A stretch of DNA of 64,000 bases from Bog-756 sp963778165 (GCA_963778165.1 CAVZTE010000005.1:496001-560000); one strand, 5' to 3'. Shown: positions 45,134 to 53,902, counted from the stretch's first letter. A program made the numbers and translations. The notes: generated by a model from the letters alone, not told the origin.

Positions 45134-46396
45134 GTGGCACGGGGAAAGCTACGGCTGTATCTCGGCGCTGCCCCCGGTGTCGGGAAGACCTACGCCATGC
45201 TCAACGAGGGCTGGCGCAGGAAGGAACGGGGCACCGACGTGGTGATCGGGTGGGTGCAGGATCACGGCCGTCCCCACACTGACGCCCAGATCCGCGACCT
45301 CGAGATATTCCCGCGTCGACAGGCGGAGTACCGGGGACAGGCGTTGGAGGAGATGGACCTCGACGGGCTGCTGCGCCGGAAGCCCGAACTGGTGCTGGTG
45401 GACGAGTTGGCTCACACCAACGCGCCAGGATCGAAGCACGCCAAGCGGTGGCAGGATGTCGAGGAACTGCTCGATGCCGGCATCAACGTCATCTCCACCA
45501 TCAACCTCCAACACCTCGAGTCACTCAACGACGTGGTCGAGGGCATTACCGGGGTGGTCCAGCACGAGACGGTGCCGGACCCGGTGGTGCGGGCGGCCGA
45601 CCAGCTGGAGCTGGTCGACATGGCTCCCGAAGCGCTGCGCAGGCGGCTGGCTCACGGGAACGTCTACCCACCCGAGCGCATCGACGCCGCCCTGGGGAAC
45701 TACTTCCGCACCGGGAACCTGACGGCACTCCGGGAGTTGGCCCTGCTCTGGGTGGCCGACCGGGTCGACGAGGAGCTCAACGACTACCGCGAGCGGCACA
45801 ACATCGCCGGGCCGTGGGAGACCAAGGAACGGGTCGTGGTGTCGCTGACCGGCTCACCCGGCAGCTCGGTCCTCATTCGGCGGGCCGCCCGGATGGCCAT
45901 GCGCACCAAGGCGGAATTGGTGGGCGTGCACGTCCGCACCGATGACAGCCTCAACGGCCCGGGGTCGCAGGGACTGGTGGCCAACCGGGCCCTCCTCGAC
46001 GACCTGGGCGGCCGGTTCGTCGAGGTGGTGGGAGCAGAAGTGGCCCCGGCCCTGGTCCAGGTGGCCCGGACCGAGAACGCCACCCAACTGGTGATGGGTG
46101 CCACCCACCGGAGCCGACTCAACGAGTACCTCCGCGGCTCGGTCATCAACTCGGTCATCCGGGCGGCCGGCGGTTCGCTGGACGTGCATGTCATCGCCAC
46201 CGATGCCGGTGACGAGGCGTCCCGCCACCCCGACGGCCAGACGCCGGAGGCCGAAGGGAACGTCGACTCGACGACGACGGCCAACCGAGCAAGTCCGCGG
46301 GAACGGGCCGGCATCATCGCAGCCTGCTCTCGCCGCTCTCTCTCCGTCGACGGGTGGGAGCCGTCCTCATCGGAGTGGTCGGCTTTCCGGCCCTGA
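45134..46396 (+). CDS. kdpD: Second KdpD N-terminal sensor/USP protein
   Basis: 420 aa from GTG 45134 (AGGAGG nine bases upstream). KdpD domain: Walker A GAAPGVGKTYAML (about 11-23), LVDELAHTNAPGSKHAKRWQD, STINLQHLESLND, HGNVYPPERID. USP domain about 235-370 (VVVSLTGSPGSSVLIRRAARM, LVMGATHRSRLNEYLRGSV). The last ~30 residues look out of frame and overlap the next gene by 43 bases. A one-base change in GGCC/GGC near 46308-46312 would fuse it to the following DUF4118-kinase into a full-length KdpD. Unlike the other breaks this one would be a deletion, so it may be a real split. Confidence 0.92.
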   Translation: MARGKLRLYLGAAPGVGKTYAMLNEGWRRKERGTDVVIGWVQDHGRPHTDAQIRDLEIFPRRQAEYRGQALEEMDLDGLLRRKPELVLVDELAHTNAPGSKHAKRWQDVEELLDAGINVISTINLQHLESLNDVVEGITGVVQHETVPDPVVRAADQLELVDMAPEALRRRLAHGNVYPPERIDAALGNYFRTGNLTALRELALLWVADRVDEELNDYRERHNIAGPWETKERVVVSLTGSPGSSVLIRRAARMAMRTKAELVGVHVRTDDSLNGPGSQGLVANRALLDDLGGRFVEVVGAEVAPALVQVARTENATQLVMGATHRSRLNEYLRGSVINSVIRAAGGSLDVHVIATDAGDEASRHPDGQTPEAEGNVDSTTTANRASPRERAGIIAACSRRSLSVDGWEPSSSEWSAFRP

Positions 46397-47872
46397 CCCT
46401 GGTGCTGACGGCCGGGAGGACCAGTGACGGCTTGGCCACCGCCCTCAGCACCTACTTGGTGCTGGTGGTCATCGTGGCGGCCACCGGAGGAGTGTGGCCG
46501 GCCGCACTGGCGGCCCTGGCCGGGTTCCTGCTGTCCAACTACTACTTCGCCCCGCCCATACACACCTTCACCATCGCCGACACCAGGGACATCCTGGCCC
46601 TGGTGATGTTCCTGGTCACGGCGGGGGTGGTCAGTGTCCTGGTCGACCTGTCGGCCCGGCGAACGGCCGCGGCCATCCAGGCCCGGACCGACGCCCAGAC
46701 CCTGGCCCGGGTGGCCGGGCGGATGGTCGCACCCGAAGGCAACCCGTTGCCGGCCCTGCTCGAAGAGCTACTGATGGCCTTTCGCCTCGACGCCGCCGCC
46801 GTGCTTCGACGCCAGCCCGAAGGTGGTGATGCGGCAGGACCGGCTGAGGGGAGCGAAGCGGGCCGCCATCCCCGAGGTTGGTCGACCGTGGTCGAGCGCG
46901 GGACGCCAGCCTCCCCGGACCCCGGACGACGCCACCCTGGTGCTGCCGCTGACCGGGCAGGAGATCCTGGCCCTGCGGGGGCCGGGCCTGACGGCCGAGG
47001 ACCGGGAGATCCTGTCGGCCTTTGCGGCCCAGCTGGCCAACGCCCTCCAGAACGACCGGCTGCACGCCGAAGCGGCCGAGGCCGACTCCCTGGCCCGGGC
47101 CAACCAGCTCCGGTCGGCGCTGCTGGCGGCGGTCAGCCACGACCTGCGGACTCCGCTGGCCTCGATCAAGGCCGCCTCATCCAGTCTGTTGTCCCAGGAG
47201 CTCGAGTTCGGGCCCCACGAGACCGAGCTCCTGCTCCAGACCATCGACGACGAGACCGACCGTTTGAACAGCCTGGTCGAGAACCTCTTGGACATGAGCC
47301 GGCTCCAGACCGGTTCGGTCGAGGTACTCGACCAGAGCACCGACGTCGGCGACCTGGTCGGCGCGGCCGTGGCCAGCCTGGGCCCCAGGGGCGACCAGGT
47401 GACGGTGGACCTCGAGTCCCCGCTACCCCGCATCCATACCGATCCGGTGCTGCTGGAACGGGCCGTGGCCAACCTGGTCGACAACGCCCTGATCCACGGG
47501 GGGTCGGAAGGGATCCGCATCGAGGCCGGCCCGGTGGCCGGGCGGGTGGACATCCGGGTCATCGATCGGGGGCCGGGGATCCGTCCGGACGACCGCGACC
47601 GGGTCTTCCGTCCCTTCCACCGCCTGGGGGACTCCGAAAACCGCAACGGCGTGGGCCTGGGGTTGGCGGTGGCCCGCGGTTTCGTGGAGGCGGTCGGAGG
47701 CCAGCTGGACGTGGAGGACACGCCCGGGGGTGGCGCCACCATGGTGGCCCGGCTGCCGGCCGCGCCTGACGCCGTCGTTCCACCCGAGGCCGACCCACGG
47801 GTTCCGTCACAGGACCACGACCGGTCGCCGGCGGCGGACGCCCCCGCGGCCTCGACGGAGACGGTCCGGTGA
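46354..47872 (+). CDS. kdpD: DUF4118-GAF histidine kinase (second KdpD C-terminal half), frameshifted near 46914
   Basis: Membrane domain LIGVVGFPALTLVLTAGR ... FLLSNYYFAPPIHTFTIADT ... ILALVMFLVTAGVVSVLV, GAF-like segment, then kinase: AAVSHDLRTPLASIKAASS (H-box), NLVDNALIHGG (N), DRGPGIRPDDRDRVFRPFH (G1), GVGLGLAVARGFVEAVGG (G2). N- and C-terminal parts are in different frames; removing one C of CCCC 46913-46916 gives ..ERGTPASRTPDDATLVLPL. GTG 46354 is the first start, but the sequence may be continuous with the KdpD N-terminal gene upstream. The stop overlaps kdpE (GTGA). Confidence 0.88.
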
Positions 47873-48579
47873 GCGCGGCGCCGTCGGCCGTCAACACCGA
47901 GGCCGGGACCAAGGTTCTGGTGTGCGACGACGACACGTCACTGCTGCGGGCGGTGTCCATCAGCCTGGCGGCCAAGGGTTACGACGTGACCGTGGCCCGC
48001 ACCGGCGAGGAGGGTTTGGACGGCACTGCTCAGCGCCAGCCGGATGTGGTCCTGTTGGACCTGGGCCTGCCGGGCATGGGTGGGATCGAGGTGATCCGCG
48101 GGATCAGGGGTTGGAGTTCGGTGCCCATCATCGTGCTGTCGGCGCGGCACCAGAGCGCCAGCAAGGTGGAAGCTCTCGACGCCGGCGCCGACGACTACGT
48201 GACCAAGCCCTTCGGGATGGACGAGCTGCTGGCCCGCCTCCGGGTGGCGGTTCGGCGGTCAGGCCAGGCCGACGTGACCCGTCAGATCGAGACGGAGGGG
48301 CTCAGCGTGGACCTGGTGGAGAAGCGGGCAGCCCGTGACGGTGTGAACGTGCACCTGACGCCAAAGGAGTGGGGCCTGGTGGAGGCTCTGGTCCGCTACC
48401 CCGGGCGGCTGGTCTCCCAGCGCCAACTGCTGCACGACATCTGGGGGCCGGGCTACGAGACCGAGACCGAGTACCTCCGGGTGTTGATGGGTCGGGTCCG
48501 GCGCAAACTCGAGGTGGACCACGCCCGGCCCCGTCATTTCCGGACCGAAGCGGGCATGGGCTATCGATTCGAGCCCTGA
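47869..48579 (+). CDS. kdpE: KdpE-type OmpR response regulator (second copy)
   Basis: 236 aa, intact. Receiver: KVLVCDDDTSLLRAVSISLA, phospho-Asp in VVLLDLGLPGMGG, IIVLSARH, DYVTKPFGMDELL; DNA-binding domain: LTPKEWGLVEALVRYPGRLV and YLRVLMGRVRRKLE. GTG 47869 overlaps the kinase stop by four bases. It is clearly paralogous to the regulator at 44347-45043. The nearest kdp structural genes are 5 kb away on the other strand, so this set may serve them or an unlinked target. Confidence 0.95.
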   Translation: MSAAPSAVNTEAGTKVLVCDDDTSLLRAVSISLAAKGYDVTVARTGEEGLDGTAQRQPDVVLLDLGLPGMGGIEVIRGIRGWSSVPIIVLSARHQSASKVEALDAGADDYVTKPFGMDELLARLRVAVRRSGQADVTRQIETEGLSVDLVEKRAARDGVNVHLTPKEWGLVEALVRYPGRLVSQRQLLHDIWGPGYETETEYLRVLMGRVRRKLEVDHARPRHFRTEAGMGYRFEP

Positions 48580-48603
48580 GAGGCACCCCGTAGGATCTGG
48601 CCC

Positions 48604-49680
48604 ATGGACCGCTCCACCGTGGAGATCTACGACGACCGCGGGCTGCAGTGGGCCGCCACCCACGCCACCGCCGGACGTCGACGGGAAGCGGAGTCGTTTG
48701 CCGACCGGGTGACCAGGGGTTCGGTCCGCCTGGATGTGGGGTGCGGTGCAGGGCGCTACCTCCCCCACCTCGGCACACCGGTGGTGGCCCTCGATGCCTC
48801 ACCGGTCATGCTGGAAGCCTGCCGCTCCCAGGTCCCCGAGGCCCTCTACGTCCTCGGCGACGTCGAGCATCTCCCGTTCGCTCGGCACTCCATCGGCGGA
48901 GCGTGGTCGTGGATGACCCACCTCCACGTGCCCCGGGTCCGGTTGCCCTTGGCGCTGTGGGACCTCCACCGGGTGCTCACCATCGGCGCTCCGTTCGAAG
49001 TGCAGGTGCTCGAAGGCGAGTACGAGGGCGACGACCTTCCCGACGACGACATCGGCGGCCGGTTCTTCGCCGGTTGGACTCCCTCCCGCCTGGTCGATCT
49101 GGTCATCGGAGCCGGGTTCGAGGTCGAGGAGGGGTCGGTCACCGTGTCCGGTGACGAGGTGAGGCTGCGGGCGGTGCGAAGCTACGCCCTGGCCGACACG
49201 GTGTCCGAGGGGATGCGGCTCTTGATGTGCGGGGTCAACGCTTCACCGGCCTCCGCCGATGCCGGCGTGGGGTACGCCCGACCAGGCAACCGGTTCTGGC
49301 CTGCCGCACTGGCCGCCGGCATCGTGGCTCTGGACCGCCAGCCCATCGACGCCCTGGTCCACCACGGGATGGGCATGACCGACTTCGTGAAGCGGCCCAC
49401 CCGTACCGCGGCCGAGGTCACCGCGGCCGAGTACCAGGCAGGGTTCGAACGGTTGGGACGGTTGGTCGAGTGGCTGCAACCGGGGGCGGTGTGCTTCGTC
49501 GGCCTCTCGGGCTGGCGCTCGGTGGTGGACCGCAGAGCGGTGGCCGGTCTCCAGCCCGAATCGATCGGGGGCCGGCCGGCCTACGTCATGCCTTCGACCA
49601 GCGGGCTCAACGCCCGGACCTCCCTGGCTGAGCTGGCCGGCCACCTCCAGGCCGCGGCCGCCATCGCCGACCGGGCCTGA
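48604..49680 (+). CDS. Class I methyltransferase fused to Mug/TDG-family DNA glycosylase
   Basis: 358 aa with two enzymes in one chain. Residues about 1-195: SAM methyltransferase, motif I LDVGCGAGRY (43-52), VVALDASPVML (60-70), LGDVEHLPF, TPSRLVDLVIGAGFEVEEG. Residues about 200-358: mismatch-specific uracil/thymine DNA glycosylase, with LLMCGVNASPASADAGVGYARPGNRFWPA (key parts GVNAS 210-214 and GNRFWPA 228-234), TDFVKRPTR and MPSTSGLNARTS (329-340). In E. coli Mug the first motif is GINPG and its Asn positions the water; that Asn is kept here (212). No stop or frame change separates the halves. Function as a unit is unknown. Confidence 0.9.
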   Translation: MDRSTVEIYDDRGLQWAATHATAGRRREAESFADRVTRGSVRLDVGCGAGRYLPHLGTPVVALDASPVMLEACRSQVPEALYVLGDVEHLPFARHSIGGAWSWMTHLHVPRVRLPLALWDLHRVLTIGAPFEVQVLEGEYEGDDLPDDDIGGRFFAGWTPSRLVDLVIGAGFEVEEGSVTVSGDEVRLRAVRSYALADTVSEGMRLLMCGVNASPASADAGVGYARPGNRFWPAALAAGIVALDRQPIDALVHHGMGMTDFVKRPTRTAAEVTAAEYQAGFERLGRLVEWLQPGAVCFVGLSGWRSVVDRRAVAGLQPESIGGRPAYVMPSTSGLNARTSLAELAGHLQAAAAIADRA

Positions 49681-49711
49681 CCTGTCGAGTGGGCAGGCGG
49701 CCCCTGTCAGC

Positions 49712-50014
49712 TCACCCGGTCAGCCCTTCCACCGGCTCCCAGTGCTCGACCACCGGCTGGCCCTCGAAGTAGGGGCCGATGAGCTCCCGCCACCGGGGGA
49801 AGGCATCGGACTCACGGAAGCCCACCGTGTGGTCCTCGAGCGTCTCCCACCGAATCAACAGGGTGTACTGGTCGGAACGCTCGATCCCCCGGTGGAGCTG
49901 GAGTGAGATGAATCCGCGCGAGGCCGCAATGACCTCCCGGCCCTCGGTGACCGCCTGTTCGAATTGATCGGCGGTGCCGGGCCGGATGGTGATGACGGCG
50001 TGCTCGAGAATCAT
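49712..50014 (-). CDS. Antibiotic biosynthesis monooxygenase (ABM) domain protein
   Basis: About 100 aa (ATG 50014 or 50020). Single dimeric alpha-beta barrel: MILEHAVITIRPGTADQFEQ, SRGFISLQLHRGIERSDQYTLLIRWET (parts), HTVGFRESDAFPRWRELIGPYF. The family includes heme-degrading and quinone monooxygenases and many proteins without known activity. It is convergent with the methyltransferase-glycosylase gene. Confidence 0.92.
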   Translation of the reverse strand: MILEHAVITIRPGTADQFEQAVTEGREVIAASRGFISLQLHRGIERSDQYTLLIRWETLEDHTVGFRESDAFPRWRELIGPYFEGQPVVEHWEPVEGLTG

Positions 50015-50120
50015 GGTCACCGAAGCTATCGGACCAGGGGTCGGGGACGGAATATCGGCAACCTGCCGCTGTTGAACCGGGTGAGAGTCGAATTTGTCGA
50101 GCAGTTAGAAGGAGTCGGTA

Positions 50121-50832
50121 GTGAAGGTCGAAATTTGGTCAGACGTGGTGTGTCCCTGGTGTTACGTCGGAAAGCGGCACTTCGAGGAGGCGCTGTCCCG
50201 GTTCGAACCACGCCGACCAGGTCCAGGTGGAGTGGCGGAGCTTCGAGTTGGATCCCGACTCACCCCGCCGGGTGGATATGCCGGTGACGGAGATGCTCCA
50301 GAAGAAGTACGGGATGAGCAAGGAGCAGGCCATGGCGGCCAACGAGAAGATGACCGCGCTGGCCGCCGGTGTGGGTCTGGAGTACCACCTGGATGAAGCC
50401 CAGCGGGGCAACACCTTCGACGCCCACCGCTTGATCCATCTGGCCGCCAGCCACGGGTTGGGTGACGCCATGAAGGAGCGGCTCCTGGCTGCCTACTTCA
50501 CCGAGGGCCTACCGGTAGGCGATGTCCCCACCCTGGTAGCGCTGGGCACCGAGGTCGGGCTCGATCCCGATGAGGTGGCCACCGTGTTGGCCGGAGACAA
50601 GTTCGGAACCGAGGTTCGCCAGGACGAGAGCCGGGCCAGGTCGCTCGGGGCCAACGGCGTCCCGTTCTTCGTGATCGACGAGACCTACGGGATCTCCGGG
50701 GCCCAGCCCCCCGAAGTCCTGCTGGGAGCCATGGAGCAGGCGTGGTCGGAGACCCACCCGCTGACGGTGATCGGGGCGACCGACCGCAATGCCGACGGTG
50801 CCGCCTGCACCGACGACTCCTGCGCCATCTGA
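50121..50832 (+). CDS. DsbA/FrnE family thiol oxidoreductase, frameshifted near 50208
   Basis: Thioredoxin-fold FrnE-like protein of about 236 aa. The redox motif CPWC is in EIWSDVVCPWCYVGKRHFEEAL (about 11-14). The frame changes after SRFE; removing one C of 50208-50209 gives SRFEHADQVQVEWRSFELDP and continues to 50832. The helical insert (KYGMSKEQAMAANEKMTALAAGVGL), the substrate loop GANGVPFFVIDETYGISGAQ (cis-Pro) and a Cys pair at the C-terminus (ACTDDSC) are present. AGAAGGAG lies upstream of the GTG at 50121. Confidence 0.9.
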
Positions 50833-50856
50833 GTTCGCGGCACCGGCACGAGCCCG

Positions 50857-51285
50857 TCAGGTGCCGAGCATCCCGTAGGCGCTGGTGGCCGCCAACGTGA
50901 CCACCAGTCTCCCCTGGCTCACCATGTCACGGCGGTATTCGTCCCAGTCCGGGTGCTCGCCACTGGCCAGTCGGTACATGTCGACCAGCTCGTCCACCAC
51001 CGGATCGTCGGGTGCTGCGGCTACCGCCGACAGCGACGCCTGACCGTCGAGCACTACATAGGCGAAGAAGTCCTCCCGACTCACATGGAGCGCCGCCTGC
51101 GGGTTGCGGCGCAGGTTTCTGGTCTTGGCCCGACTGTCGGTGACCGAGATCCGGACCGAGTGCTCACCGGCCGGCAGATAGAGGATGTTCGACAGCTGGG
51201 GACGACCGTCCGAACGCATGGTGACCAGGATCCCTTTGTCGTGCCGGAGCACGAAGGCCATAGCTTCATCGAGGGGGACTGCCAT
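50857..51285 (-). CDS. PPOX-class F420/FMN-dependent oxidoreductase
   Basis: 142 aa split-barrel flavin/deazaflavin-binding protein. N-terminal GILVTMRSDGRPQLSNILYLP, RISVTDSRAKTRNLRRNPQAALHVSRED (parts) and ASLSAVAAAPDDPVVDELVDMYR are characteristic of actinobacterial PPOX-class F420-dependent enzymes. Substrate unknown. It stands alone between the FrnE gene and the methyltransferase/thiolase pair. Confidence 0.92.
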   Translation of the reverse strand: MAVPLDEAMAFVLRHDKGILVTMRSDGRPQLSNILYLPAGEHSVRISVTDSRAKTRNLRRNPQAALHVSREDFFAYVVLDGQASLSAVAAAPDDPVVDELVDMYRLASGEHPDWDEYRRDMVSQGRLVVTLAATSAYGMLGT

Positions 51286-51312
51286 GAGGCCCACCGTATC
51301 GTGAGGGACCGC

Positions 51313-52080
51313 TCAGCGGATCAACTGCGCCACGGCGAACACTCGGCGGATCATGCACGACGTTGTCGAGCGGGCCTCTTCCAGCTCCCCCCGGAGGTGG
51401 TCGCTGCTCACACCGCTCTCGGCCGCCAGTTCGTCCACCGCTTCCAGCAACAGCTCGTCGGTTCGGTCCAGATACTCGCGCCAATGAGGCGTCTCGTCGT
51501 AGGCCAGAACGGAGAACCCGGCCTGCTCCAGCAGGGGTCGGTGGTCGGGGACCTGTGGAGGGCGGCCCGCGGGCTGGCGGTGGTAGTCCCAGGTGGTCAT
51601 GACCAGACGCCCGCCGGGCTTGATGGTCCGAGCTATCTCCGCCACAGCCGCGGCCTTGTCCGGAGTGAACAAGAGGGCGTCAAAGGTGACCACGCCGTCC
51701 AGGCTGGCCCGGGCCAGGCCGGTGGCTTCGAAGGTGCCCTGGCAGAACTGGGCGACGGCGCCCATGCCCAGCGCCCGGGCCCGGAGACGGGCAGCGGCGA
51801 GGGCGGAGTGGGCCACGTCCACCCCGATGAGACGGGCCCGGCTGCGGTTGGCCAACCACAGTCCGGGTCCACCTCGGCCACAGGCCAGGTCCCCCAGCAC
51901 CCCTCCGGCCGGGACGGACACTTCGTGGAAGGCCCGGTCGAGTTCGTCGTTGGTGAGGTAGCTGTCGGTATCGAGGCCCGCCGGGTACTGGTCGCCGTAG
52001 ACCTCGGCCCAGATCCGGGCCTGCACCACCGAGACGGGAGCCCCGAAGGCCTCGGAGAAGTCCGCCGCCCAGTCCCTCAC
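51313..52080 (-). CDS. SAM-dependent methyltransferase
   Basis: 255 aa class I methyltransferase. Motif I GDLACGRGGPGLWLA (about 62-76), acidic strand-2 end LIGVDVAHSALAAA, post-motif VTFDALLFTPDKAAAVAEIARTIKPGGRLVMTTWD (motifs II/III, parts quoted). The first Glu-rich segment of the protein is an N-terminal helical lid. The 5' end overlaps the thiolase-like gene by 4 bases, so they are co-translated. Acceptor substrate unknown. Confidence 0.92.
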   Translation of the reverse strand: MRDWAADFSEAFGAPVSVVQARIWAEVYGDQYPAGLDTDSYLTNDELDRAFHEVSVPAGGVLGDLACGRGGPGLWLANRSRARLIGVDVAHSALAAARLRARALGMGAVAQFCQGTFEATGLARASLDGVVTFDALLFTPDKAAAVAEIARTIKPGGRLVMTTWDYHRQPAGRPPQVPDHRPLLEQAGFSVLAYDETPHWREYLDRTDELLLEAVDELAAESGVSSDHLRGELEEARSTTSCMIRRVFAVAQLIR

Positions 52081-53564
52081 GACAGGCTGAAGGTGCCCTG
52101 GCCCACTCGCACGCTCTCACCGATAAGTTCGTGGCCGGTGGCATGGACCGCCAGCTCCGCACGGTCGTTGACGGCAACGCATCGGATTCCTTCGGGCGTA
52201 TCGCACAGGGCCACAGTCCGGACCGGATCCATACCGTCGTAGGTGACCGTGTAGGTGACCACGGTCCCGTCGCCCTCATAGCTGTCGAGCGTCTCGGCCA
52301 CGTCGACCACGGCGGTGGCGGCCTGACACTCCGAGGCCAGGTCCCCCACCAGGGGGAGCCGGCCGTCGGGCCGGGTCGACCAGGCACCGATTCCGGGCTT
52401 GGTGAGCAGCCCGCTGACGGTGGTGACGACCCCCAGGGCCCCGGGCTCGGCCCGAAGCCGTCCGACCACCTCCACCATGACCTGGTAGACGAAGTTGTTG
52501 AACGGGCCGCCGGCGAAGGTCATGCCGCCGGTAACCGTGGGCACCACCGACTGGTCCAGGCCCAGGGCCCGTTGTTGCACCTGGACCGCGGAGGGAAAGC
52601 AGCTGTAGACCTCCACCACGTCGGCCTCGGCAATCGGCCGTCCGATCCGCTCGGCCACCGCTCTCCCCAGGACGCCCATGGCCGGCCAACGGTGGGGCTC
52701 CTTCCTCCGGAGGAGGGATACCGCATGGCTGGACTCCACACCGGCCAGGGGGAACACCCACCGGTCGGGAGCCACCCCCAGACGGACGGCCGCTTCCACC
52801 GAACACAGAATCAGGGCGGCCGCCTGGTCCACCGTCCACTGGGTGGCGTGCCACTTGTTGTACGGAAAGGCCAGGGGCCGGTTGGAGGCCGAAGGGGTGT
52901 CCACCGCTGATGCCCCCATGGGCTCGGGGAAGGCGGCGTGAGGGTTGTCCCGGGCCACCCGGTTGAAGCCCTCCCACAGCCTGGCCGCCTCCGAACGTTG
53001 CCCGTCCAGGGTGCGTCCCTCCGCCGCTCGCAGCGCGCTCTCGATCATGGCGTACTGCTGGACCGGCTCCCACAGCCGATGCACCACTTCCACCTCTTCC
53101 ATCAGCGGCCCCGGGCGCCGCTGGACCACATCGGGCGCCGTACCGGGCTGGGACGTCTCGATGTGCTCCACGCCGACCCCGGCCAGAGCCTGCCCCCGGG
53201 CCCATCGCATGGCCTCCCCGCCCACCACCGCGGCCACCTCGGACCGACCGGCCATGATGGCCACCAGCGCGTCGTCGATCAGCGCCTGTTGGGGGATCCC
53301 CAGCTCGACCAGGTGGGTCCGGGCCGACCGGGCCCCCACCCCGGCCGCCACCAACCGGGCCGGATCGGGGTAGGTCCAGTTGCCCTGCGGTACGGCCACC
53401 CGGTCGATGGCCGCCAGAACTCCGGGCGGTCCGGCGTCGGCGCCGGCAGCCATCAGCGCCCGGGTCATCAACTCGGTGGCTTCGGCGTCGTCCGAGGCCC
53501 GGCCCAGGCCTACCAGCACCGGGGTCCGCGGATCGAGGGAGCCCGGCCCCGGGGAGCGACTCAC
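52077..53564 (-). CDS. Acetyl-CoA acetyltransferase-like protein with C-terminal OB domain
   Basis: 495 aa thiolase-superfamily protein: PVLVGLGRASDD at the N-terminus, VVGGEAMRW, FPLAGVESSHAVSLL, VEVYSCFPSAVQVQQRALGLD and GGMTFAGGPFNNFVYQVMVE. The usual active-site Cys in a CASS-type motif is not seen, so it is of the thiolase-like (TLP/SCP-x-like) type. The C-terminal ~110 residues form an added OB-like domain (SYEGDGTVVTYTVTYDGMDPVRTV). Similar proteins act with lipid or steroid CoA substrates; that fits the catabolic genes at 55-64 kb. Confidence 0.88.
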   Translation of the reverse strand: MSRSPGPGSLDPRTPVLVGLGRASDDAEATELMTRALMAAGADAGPPGVLAAIDRVAVPQGNWTYPDPARLVAAGVGARSARTHLVELGIPQQALIDDALVAIMAGRSEVAAVVGGEAMRWARGQALAGVGVEHIETSQPGTAPDVVQRRPGPLMEEVEVVHRLWEPVQQYAMIESALRAAEGRTLDGQRSEAARLWEGFNRVARDNPHAAFPEPMGASAVDTPSASNRPLAFPYNKWHATQWTVDQAAALILCSVEAAVRLGVAPDRWVFPLAGVESSHAVSLLRRKEPHRWPAMGVLGRAVAERIGRPIAEADVVEVYSCFPSAVQVQQRALGLDQSVVPTVTGGMTFAGGPFNNFVYQVMVEVVGRLRAEPGALGVVTTVSGLLTKPGIGAWSTRPDGRLPLVGDLASECQAATAVVDVAETLDSYEGDGTVVTYTVTYDGMDPVRTVALCDTPEGIRCVAVNDRAELAVHATGHELIGESVRVGQGTFSLS

Positions 53565-53568
53565 CCGA

Positions 53569-53883
53569 TCACCGGTTGGGAGTGCCGGCCGGCGCCCCGA
53601 AGTCCGGATTGCCGGCTCGGCGAAGCCGCATCATCCGTCCCACCTGGCGCCAGGTGACCGGCACCGCCCCCAGGGCCAGCGCCCGTTGCCGGGAGCGCTC
53701 GGGCAAGTCGTAGTGCGACTGATGGGGACGCCTCTCCTTGTGCTGGAACCACTCCCGTCTCATGCCCAGTCGGGAGGCGAACTCGTGCAGCTCCTCGTCG
53801 CTGTCCGCCACCAGGTGGGACCACCGGTCGTCGACCGGACCCAGCCGGGCCGGCTGTCGCCAGTCATCGAGGTAGACGGTCAC
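53569..53883 (-). CDS. DUF4031 family protein
   Basis: 104 aa from GTG 53883, where the family's usual first residues VTVYLDDWRQPARLG begin. WSHLVADSDEELHEFASRLGM and HYDLPERSRQRALALGAVPV are diagnostic of DUF4031, a short actinobacterial protein of unknown function. It follows the rhodanese gene (whose 3' end is 20 bases further on the left) and starts a short run of genes read toward the thiolase-like gene. Confidence 0.9.
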   Translation of the reverse strand: MTVYLDDWRQPARLGPVDDRWSHLVADSDEELHEFASRLGMRREWFQHKERRPHQSHYDLPERSRQRALALGAVPVTWRQVGRMMRLRRAGNPDFGAPAGTPNR

Positions 53884-53902
53884 CGGCGTGCAGTGGGCCG
53901 GC

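Noticed and set aside
38820..47872. Programmed ribosomal frameshifting in kdpA, kdpB and the kinases
   Set aside because: No slippery sequence or downstream structure was recognised, and the same insertion pattern hits unrelated genes, so sequencing or assembly error is simpler.
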